From assembly GCA_001275005.1 (NCBI GenBank), contig JWZX01001088.1, positions 1 through 11,852 on the forward strand: a stretch of DNA of 11,852 nucleotides. Reading direction: 5' to 3'. The notes beneath the pieces were generated by a model. The model saw nothing but the letters and a program-made list of their open reading frames with translations. It did no database searches and had not been told where the DNA came from. Origin of the DNA: Chrysochromulina tobinii. Taxonomy: Eukaryota > Haptophyta > Prymnesiales > Chrysochromulinaceae. Positions 6,527-11,852 of the stretch are shown one piece after another; positions within the stretch are counted from its first letter, which is position 1, and the number at the start of each line of letters is the position of its first letter. A program made the translations under genes and the position numbers.

Positions 6527-7537
6527 ATGCTTCTCGAGCCCCGCCCTTTGCAGACCTCGCGCCATCGTTCAACCGTGCCCGGTGGTCGCGCGACGCTCCT
6601 GCTCGGCCTGTTGACGGCGGCGGCACAGCGAGCAACGGCATCGGCAAGTCCTCTTAACGCTTCGCAGCCAAACATCAAATTTGGCCGCCATTTTCCACCG
6701 CTGTCGGCTGTGCTCCAGATGGCTCGCGCCATGAAACCAGAGTGTGCGTCCAGTGGCACCGCGATTGACGTGGGCGCGCGTGGCGCGGAGGAGACCGTGG
6801 AGATGCTCACGGCCAACTTCAGCACAATTTCGATCGAGTGTCAGGCTGAGGAGTACATCCGAATCTATGAGCTGCTGCGCTATGACCCCAAGCTGACGCT
6901 GCTCCACCTATGTGCGAGCAACCACGAGAGAGGGCCGAGCATCGTCAACGTGTTCAATGCTGAGGGAGCAACAACGCTTGAACGATCGGCGCTGAATCGC
7001 TGGGGCGAAATGCAACGCCACAGGGCGTCGAAGCGCAAAACAGAGCCCGTGCTTTCGATGCCGCTCGACATGTTGGTGTGGCGACACGCGGAGCCCAATA
7101 GTGGCATTGAGCACCCGGTGTGCGTCATCAAGGTGGACGTGCAAGGGCACGAACTGCCTGTCCTCGAGGGCTTCACCGAGACACTCCGCAGGTACAAGCC
7201 TGTCATTTACTGGGAGTTTGAGCTGCGCCTTGGATTGACGGCGTTCGGGCCGCTACCCTTTTTGGAGAGCTTAGGATACACGTGCGTGCCGAATGAGCGC
7301 TTCAAGCACCCCAAGGGCATCATGCCATGCAGGGAGGGAATATGTGACCTCACGTGCTCGACGGACTGGTCGGCTGAGCAGATGACAGGTTTTCTCACCG
7401 ATTGGGTGCGCGTCAACGGCCCGAACAAGAAGATTGCACCGCAGTACCAACACACGCGCACGTCGAGCGGCCGAACTGCGACGCAAGAAGAGAAGGCGCA
7501 CTTGCAAGAAGAGCGGCGAAAAAAATCAGTGGCGTGA
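6527..7537 (+). CDS. FkbM-type SAM-dependent methyltransferase with signal peptide
   Basis: FkbM-family (Methyltransf_21) enzymes transfer a methyl group from S-adenosylmethionine, often to sugar or other hydroxyls. The frame gives 336 residues from the first in-frame ATG at 6527. The N-terminus is arginine-rich and then hydrophobic (RATLLLGLLTAAA), ending in ATASAS, typical of a signal peptide or signal anchor, so lumenal or secreted action is inferred. Motif I is IDVGARGAEET (80-90). The acidic ECQAE (104-108) is placed to bind the ribose. GATTLERSA (147-155) and IKVDVQGHELPVLEG (201-215) are the conserved FkbM core, and KPVIYWEFE (224-232) closes the fold. The C-terminal tail is charged and probably disordered. 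A glycosyltransferase gene follows on the same strand 163 bp downstream, hinting at related work on glycans. The substrate cannot be told. Confidence 0.85.
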   Translation: MLLEPRPLQTSRHRSTVPGGRATLLLGLLTAAAQRATASASPLNASQPNIKFGRHFPPLSAVLQMARAMKPECASSGTAIDVGARGAEETVEMLTANFSTISIECQAEEYIRIYELLRYDPKLTLLHLCASNHERGPSIVNVFNAEGATTLERSALNRWGEMQRHRASKRKTEPVLSMPLDMLVWRHAEPNSGIEHPVCVIKVDVQGHELPVLEGFTETLRRYKPVIYWEFELRLGLTAFGPLPFLESLGYTCVPNERFKHPKGIMPCREGICDLTCSTDWSAEQMTGFLTDWVRVNGPNKKIAPQYQHTRTSSGRTATQEEKAHLQEERRKKSVA

Positions 7538-7595
7538 ACATGGGCGTGAACGGGCGTTTGATGTTCCAGCTCCGCGATGTGTTTCCATGTGTCAA

Positions 7596-7664
7596 GTAAA
7601 GTCTATACATAACCCTAACCTTGACTTGACTTGACTTGACTTGTTCCATGTGATCCATTCACAG
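7596..7664 (+). other. Possible 5'-leader intron ahead of the GT31-type gene
   Basis: GTAAAG at 7596 is a good donor and TTCACAG ending at 7664 a good acceptor; the 69-nt interval contains the second TTGAC array and a CTAAC (7615-7619). If real it would be a non-coding leader intron, because the downstream frame has a TGA at 7677 before the ATG at 7701. It is supported only by consensus matches. Confidence 0.25.
7621..7643. repeat. Second TTGAC pentanucleotide array
   Basis: Four full units plus a partial TTG follow a short aaccctaacc stretch. It is the same unit and orientation as the array at 6345-6370. It lies in the 163-bp gap between the two glycan-type genes. Confidence 0.9.
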
Positions 7665-7700
7665 CGTTTGACGCTTTGACCGATCGGCGAAAGTGCGCCG

Positions 7701-9278
7701 ATGCCTCGTCGAGCGCGGCGACGCGGGCAATGCTATGGCCTTGATGACGCCCAACGAGCACACGTGGTTCCCACCGGTAGCGAGGAGCTGCTGCGAGCTC
7801 GTAGTGACGCGCTCGATGGCCCGGCGGATCCGCTCGAGGCCAAGCGCTACCGCATCATCCAAGGAGAGCGTGTCTGCGGATGGTCTTGCGATCCATCCAG
7901 CCCGTATTACGAGGAAGACAAGCACTTGTGCCCGGCGCAGTGCCACGGCCCCGGGGCGGATAATTACCACTTTTGCCCGGGCCAGAAGCCCTTTGAACGG
8001 CTCGGCGACCTGTGCCCGACGGCGCCACCACCGCTGCCGCAGGCTACTGCCTATGGCCGGCGTGCGACCTGTGGCGACGATGCGGCCGCGCTGGCCGCCG
8101 CGGGCGTGTGGCTGCTGATTGGCGTGCAGACTGGGCCATTCAACACGGCTCGCCGCGTCGGCGTGCGCAGCTCGTGGAAGCGTTGGGAGGGCGAGCAGCC
8201 GGGTGTGCTCGTGTGCTTCCTTCTCGGCAGGCTAGGCCTGAAGCGCAAGACACTCGCGTCGCTCGACGCCGAGGATTCAAAGCACCGTGACATTCTGTGG
8301 CTGGACAATGCGACTGACGCAGGCGTTCCGACGCTCAAGGGCTACCACTGGTGGCGCGCCGCACACCGGCTGCTGCCGCCACCGGGCGCCACAGACGGGC
8401 GCGGCGTGCAGATCGCGGCCAAGGTGGATGACGACTCGTTTCTGCATGTAGGCAACCTCGTGAAGGATTTGCGCCGGCTGCATTGCGTGCCGCACCTCCA
8501 CTACGGCAACATGGCCTACTCAGGGTACGATCCGTCCATCTGGCGCAAGTGCGGCTTCTCTTGGCAGGACGACGGGATCGCCTTCCGTCGCGAGCGTTGC
8601 GCCGAATGCGGCGCGTACCCGCCTTTCCCGTTCATGAACGGGCTGTTGGAGCTGCTCTCGGCGCCCCTCGTGCGGTACGTCGCCACCTCACCCGAGGTGC
8701 GTCACTTCGTCGAGCGTGCGCACGACGGCTGCGAGGCGCGCCGGCTGGCAGGCTGGGACGTTTCAGCAGGTGCGCTCAAACAGCGCGGCGACCCGGGACC
8801 GCGTTGCTGGAACCGACAGGAAGACATGGTGCTCGGATTTTGGCTGGCGCGCGCCGAGCGCCGTGGACTATTTCGCGTGGCGTGGGTGAAGATCAACGAC
8901 CGCTCGGCCAACATGGGCTGCCTGAGCACCAAGGGCATGTACCAACGGCCGCGCCAGGATGTGATCTCGGTGCATAATCTCAAAGTCCGAGGGGGCCTCG
9001 ACTACCTGTACGGCCTGCTACACGACGGCGTGGCGCATTCGGGCGAGAATTGCACCCGTTGGGTGTACTACGACAACTGCCGAGACCTCGAGAATGCACG
9101 GCCGATGGTGCTCAACTGGTGCCAACAGAACTGTGGCGGTGCGCCGTGCCCGAACACGCTCAGCGCTGCCTTCGTGAGCAAACCCGTGCGGGCGGAGGAT
9201 AATGCTGGTCGAACGCGGCCCGAAAGACGGCAGTGCCGGAAAGTGTTGACCGGAACTGTGCAGACGCGATCGAGCTAG
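7701..9278 (+). CDS. GT31-type (beta-1,3-galactosyltransferase-like) glycosyltransferase
   Basis: GT31 enzymes transfer galactose, N-acetylglucosamine or related sugars from UDP-sugar donors in the Golgi. The 525-residue frame has the family landmarks: the first strand VWLLIGVQTG (136-145), RRVGVRSSWKRW (151-162, matching R..iR.tW), VLVCFLLGR (169-177), HRDILWLDNATD (195-206), the metal-binding AAKVDDDSFLHV (239-250, DxD at 243-245), FPFMNGLLELLS (309-320), the acidic pair in NRQEDMVLGFWL (371-382) and VHNLK (424-428). A Cys-rich segment (59-124) precedes the domain and a second (451-483) follows it. Start ATG 7701 is the first in-frame ATG after TGA 7677. No N-terminal membrane anchor follows it, which is unusual for a Golgi type II enzyme, so a 5' exon may be missed. 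The exact donor and acceptor are unknown. Confidence 0.8.
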   Translation: MPRRARRRGQCYGLDDAQRAHVVPTGSEELLRARSDALDGPADPLEAKRYRIIQGERVCGWSCDPSSPYYEEDKHLCPAQCHGPGADNYHFCPGQKPFERLGDLCPTAPPPLPQATAYGRRATCGDDAAALAAAGVWLLIGVQTGPFNTARRVGVRSSWKRWEGEQPGVLVCFLLGRLGLKRKTLASLDAEDSKHRDILWLDNATDAGVPTLKGYHWWRAAHRLLPPPGATDGRGVQIAAKVDDDSFLHVGNLVKDLRRLHCVPHLHYGNMAYSGYDPSIWRKCGFSWQDDGIAFRRERCAECGAYPPFPFMNGLLELLSAPLVRYVATSPEVRHFVERAHDGCEARRLAGWDVSAGALKQRGDPGPRCWNRQEDMVLGFWLARAERRGLFRVAWVKINDRSANMGCLSTKGMYQRPRQDVISVHNLKVRGGLDYLYGLLHDGVAHSGENCTRWVYYDNCRDLENARPMVLNWCQQNCGGAPCPNTLSAAFVSKPVRAEDNAGRTRPERRQCRKVLTGTVQTRSS

Positions 9279-9547
9279 ACGTCAAGTTGCAAGATTTGCA
9301 TGTTTCGTGTACATGTACTGCGGGATCGGCTTGCATGCTTCGGCGTGCGCCGGAAAGTCAAACTCAAATTTCGAATGTGCAAAACATTTCTTGAGACTTT
9401 TGGTTCTTGTCATCATCAAAACGCAAAGCACGGCGTGCTGACGATCGTGCCCACGACGCACGAGTCGAGTCGTGGCCTCTATTTGCCTCTTTGAGATCGG
9501 GTAGTGTGGTCGGGTGTGTGTCAATCTATCGCGCTGTCAGGTGAGCC

Positions 9548-10886
9548 ATGGGATCACACCCGCGGATCAAATTTGCACCGCCAACCTTCAGACATTGGTC
9601 CTTTAAGCCGGAGAATCTGAACGGTGCAGCTCCTCAATTTCCTAAGCCCCTCCTCGGACGGGCTGCTGTCCAACGCAAAGCAACAGCCGAGATGGTCATC
9701 CCCAGCAGCAAGCTCCAAGAAATGGCCGTGAGAATGCGAGCTCTTGCTTCTTCGCTCGAGGCTCAAGTCGAGCAACCAACGCTCGAGATGCAGATCGGGT
9801 ACAAGCTGCTGGATGGCGCCATCTCCATCCCACAATGCCTCAAATCGTGGGACGTGAAGGGGAAGGGCGAAGTGATCAAGACCGCCATGCGCCAGAACTT
9901 GCGAAATATGAACTTCAGCGCCACGGCGATCGAAGTCGATGCTCTCTTTGATTCATGGGATGCTGACAAGGGTACGCTGTCAGACGCACCAGAGTCTGAA
10001 TGCCTTTTGATCAGGCTGCACCTGACCACAGTGCCCCTGACCGGTGCCCCTGACCAAAGTGCCCCTGACCAGTATGCCCCTGACCAGCGTGCCCCAAACC
10101 ACTGCCTCTGATCACTGTGCTGGGCTCTGTGTGAACCTCTGATATCGTATCACAGGCGGCTCGATTGACCTTAAGGAGCTCAGCGCTTGTCTCAGCTCGG
10201 CGCAACAGAAGGCGCAGCAGAAGAGGAACGCACCCGACCCGTCGCGGATCAAGGCTGAGGCGATACGGGCAAAGGCAGCGGAAGCGGAGGAAGCGGCCGC
10301 TCTCGCCGATCGGGCCGCAGTGCTTGAGGAAGAGCTCGAGGTCATGGTCGCCGACATGAACCAGCGTGCCGACCTTCGCTTTGGCGCGCTGCTGCAGGCC
10401 CGAGGGGTAAAAGCGGCCCAAGTTGTAGTGACATGGGGGTCAAGCCGTGGTGAGCACGCCGGCGAGCTCTCAAAGGAGGACTTCCGACGCGCCGTGATTC
10501 GGCTACTCAAGGGGCTTCCTCCCAAACTCACGAAGCAAGAGCTTAGCGGGGGCGCCATCGCGAAGGGCATGGAGTACGGAGTCCAGCATGGTGTCCAGTC
10601 TGCGGAGGTACAGATGAGGGCACAAGCGAGCGAGGCTGCCCTCGAGTTCGAGATTGATGGTGTGTTCGATATGTTCGACGCGGACCGCGGCGGCTACTTG
10701 GATGCGGGCGAGGCACTGACCATGATCAAGACGCTACAGTGCACTGGCGACAAAGCTGCGAAGGACCGCCGTTTCAAGGAGTACGAGGCGAGAGCAGTAC
10801 GCAGCAAGGCCAATCGGCTCGGCTTGCTCGTGAGAGAGGCGGTGCGCTCGTCGAACGCCGAGCACCACTCAACTTTGGCTTGCTGA
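9548..10886 (+). CDS. EF-hand calcium-binding protein, two exons (9548-9971, 10156-10886)
   Basis: The start ATG at 9548 has a strong context (gccATGG). Splicing gives 384 residues. There are two EF-hand pairs, each with a degenerate hand then a canonical one. Hand 1, near 102-113 (DVKGKGEVIKTA), lacks the closing Glu. Hand 2, loop 138-149, is DADKGGSIDLKE, with the intron splitting its fifth residue. Hand 3 is a loose match around GEHAGELSKEDF. Hand 4, loop 316-327, is DADRGGYLDAGE. An Ala/Glu-rich helix (about 172-205) links the pairs and is probably coiled coil. No signal peptide or membrane segment is seen, so a cytosolic or nuclear calcium sensor is inferred. The second exon is closely matched by the inverted paralogue at 11256-11852. 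Without splicing, the first-exon frame ends at 10111. Confidence 0.85.
9972..10155 (+). other. Intron of the EF-hand gene (184 nt), with CTGAC repeats
   Basis: The donor is AAGG|GTACGC at 9972 and the acceptor is TATCACAG ending at 10155, phase 1. Splicing rebuilds a canonical 12-residue EF-hand loop, which strongly supports these exact boundaries. Inside is a 13-15-bp tandem array, and a CTGAT at 10139-10143 puts a putative branch A about 13 nt from the acceptor. Confidence 0.9.
10020..10095 (+). repeat. 13-15-bp tandem repeat inside the EF-hand intron
   Basis: About five copies of a ccctgaccagtgtgc-like unit occur, with CTGAC at 10022, 10037, 10050, 10065 and 10080 (spacings 15, 13, 15, 15). 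The unit differs in sequence and length from the VPS16 intron decamer but shares the CTGA core. CTGAT words follow at 10108 and 10139. Confidence 0.85.
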
Positions 10887-11255
10887 ACAGAGATGAGGCC
10901 AGTGTGATGGAACGTGAATTTTCAAAGGCCGCGGAAGGTTAATCGTGACGGGGAAGCGAGTATACGCGTGCCGAGATCCACGACGCCGTGCGGCGCGGTG
11001 ACTGAAATGAGGCGATGAGGCAATGATGAGACCGCGAGATCAACACCCTCGTCACAACGAGCGATCAGGGCGGTAAATGCTGAAATCCCTTACGTAGTTT
11101 TCGTTTACGTTTTCTTCTAATGTCCACCACCCACCGAGCACCTCACCGACTCCGTACGAACGGGGTGATTTGCAATTTGCGTGACGACGCCAATCACGCA
11201 TTGGATCTCTCCTTGTGTACTCCTTGTGAGATCCTTGATCGTCGATCCTTCGTTG
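10887..11255. other. Spacer between convergent EF-hand genes
   Basis: 369 bp between the two stop codons. No recognisable coding potential. It contains the pyrimidine-rich strand gttttcgtttacgttttcttc near 11097-11117, which might belong to 3'-end processing, but I could not assign polyadenylation sites. The inverted similarity of the flanking genes does not obviously continue into it. Confidence 0.6.
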
Positions 11256-11852
11256 TTAGCACGCAAACGAATCGCCATGCTGCTGAGCTTTGTTTAATTT
11301 GCGCTCTGCTTCCATCGCGAGCAATCCCCGCTCATTTGCCCGGGTGCGCACTGCCCTTGCCTCGAACTCCTTGGCACGCCGCTCGGTCACAGCTTTGTCG
11401 CCGGCTTGCTGTAGCGTCTTGATCATGGTCAGTGCCTCGCCCGCATCCAAGTAGCCACCGTGGTCCGCGTCGAACATATCGAACACGCCATCAATCTCCA
11501 ACTCGAGGGCAGCCTCCTCATGTGCCTCCATGCCATCTGGGCGCGAGTCTCTCTCGGTTGCGGCCCCTTGATCCTTCTCCCGGCGCGTAACGGTCGGAGG
11601 AAGCCCCTTGAATAGCCGAATCACGGCGCGTCGGAAGTCCTCCTTTGAGAGCTCGCCGGCGTGCTCACCACGGCTTGACCCCCAGGAACTCACAACTGCC
11701 TTTGCCTTCACCCCTCGGGCCTGCAGCAGCGCGCCAAAGCGAAGGTCGGCACGCTCATTTATGCCGGCGACCATGACCTCGAGCTCTTCCTCAAGCACTG
11801 CGGCCCGATCGGCGAGAGCGGCCGCTTCCTCCGCTTCCGCTGCCTTTGCCCG
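11256..11852 (-). CDS. EF-hand protein paralogue, 5' part beyond the window
   Basis: The reading frame enters at the window edge (complement of 11850-11852) in the same phase as the plus-strand copy and ends with TGA at 11256-11258, giving 198 visible residues. It begins in the Ala/Glu-rich helix (RAKAAEAEEAAALADR) and matches the plus-strand gene almost residue for residue through LSKEDFRRAVIRL. It then has a shorter, unrelated linker of about 26 residues instead of about 36. A canonical EF-hand loop DADHGGYLDAGE and a charged tail ending in FAC follow. The start codon, first EF-hand pair and the equivalent intron should lie beyond 11852. The same calcium-sensor role is inferred. Intact coding despite linker divergence suggests both copies are maintained. 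Confidence 0.85.
   Translation of the reverse strand, partial: RAKAAEAEEAAALADRAAVLEEELEVMVAGINERADLRFGALLQARGVKAKAVVSSWGSSRGEHAGELSKEDFRRAVIRLFKGLPPTVTRREKDQGAATERDSRPDGMEAHEEAALELEIDGVFDMFDADHGGYLDAGEALTMIKTLQQAGDKAVTERRAKEFEARAVRTRANERGLLAMEAERKLNKAQQHGDSFAC

Larger units (their letters stand above)
10266..11852. repeat. Large inverted duplication (tail-to-tail EF-hand genes)
   Basis: The arms are 10266-10886 (+) and 11256-11852 (-), around a 369-bp spacer. The outer 88 nt (10266-10353 against the complement of 11765-11852) are identical as read by eye. Identity stays high through the EF-hand 4 block and breaks down in the linker and at the C-terminus. The duplication probably continues past the window end. 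Confidence 0.85.

Noticed and set aside
6481-6657. ATG at 6481 as the FkbM-type start
   Set aside because: It is in a different frame from the methyltransferase; the first in-frame ATG is 6527, just ahead of the signal peptide.
7611-7620. Telomere-like aaccctaacc
   Set aside because: Only about one and a half units of CCCTAA, too short to call an interstitial telomere; it may simply hold a CTAAC branch word.

Overview
The window reads as nuclear DNA of a GC-rich unicellular eukaryote. The evidence is spliceosomal introns with in-frame GT-AG boundaries, a VPS16 endosomal tethering domain, an F-box/Kelch protein, EF-hand proteins, and secretory-pathway enzymes (an FkbM-like methyltransferase and a GT31 glycosyltransferase). 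Abundant minisatellites and compact genes would suit a microalga such as a haptophyte, but that placement is an inference and I cannot prove it. I saw no prokaryotic operon signals, rRNA, tRNA or CRISPR.

Layout, left to right. 114-2110 (+) is an F-box protein with a six-bladed Kelch propeller; it carries one frame change and at least one likely intron. 2147-3205 (+) encodes only the C-terminal alpha-solenoid of VPS16, in three exons with no in-frame ATG, so it is either spliced to something upstream or is a gene fragment. 3206-3845 is non-coding. 3846-5279 (-) is an unrecognised 477-residue coiled-coil and multi-pass membrane protein. 5280-6526 is a long non-coding stretch holding an 11-bp GATACATGC minisatellite, GATAC palindromes, short GGAAAC repeats, a TTGAC pentamer array and a near-perfect 54-nt hairpin. 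6527-7537 (+) is a signal-peptide-bearing FkbM-type methyltransferase and 7701-9278 (+) a GT31-type glycosyltransferase; both may act on secreted or surface glycans. 9548-10886 (+) is a two-exon EF-hand protein. 11256-11852 (-) is a close paralogue running off the window end, so the two EF-hand genes form a tail-to-tail inverted duplication with a 369-bp spacer.

The most striking pattern spans several genes. The introns I can place (kelch 1559-1660, VPS16 2435-2536 and 2657-2908, EF-hand 9972-10155) each contain short tandem or serial repeats whose units carry a branch-point-like CTGAY or TTGAC (YTRAY) motif. The clearest has 18 consecutive 10-bp units filling most of a 252-nt intron. Repeated YTRAY motifs therefore look like a general property of introns in this genome. 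The second point of interest is the join between a Kelch propeller gene and an ATG-less VPS16 C-terminal domain in the same frame, which could be a propeller-swapped VPS16-like fusion or simply a pseudogene fragment.
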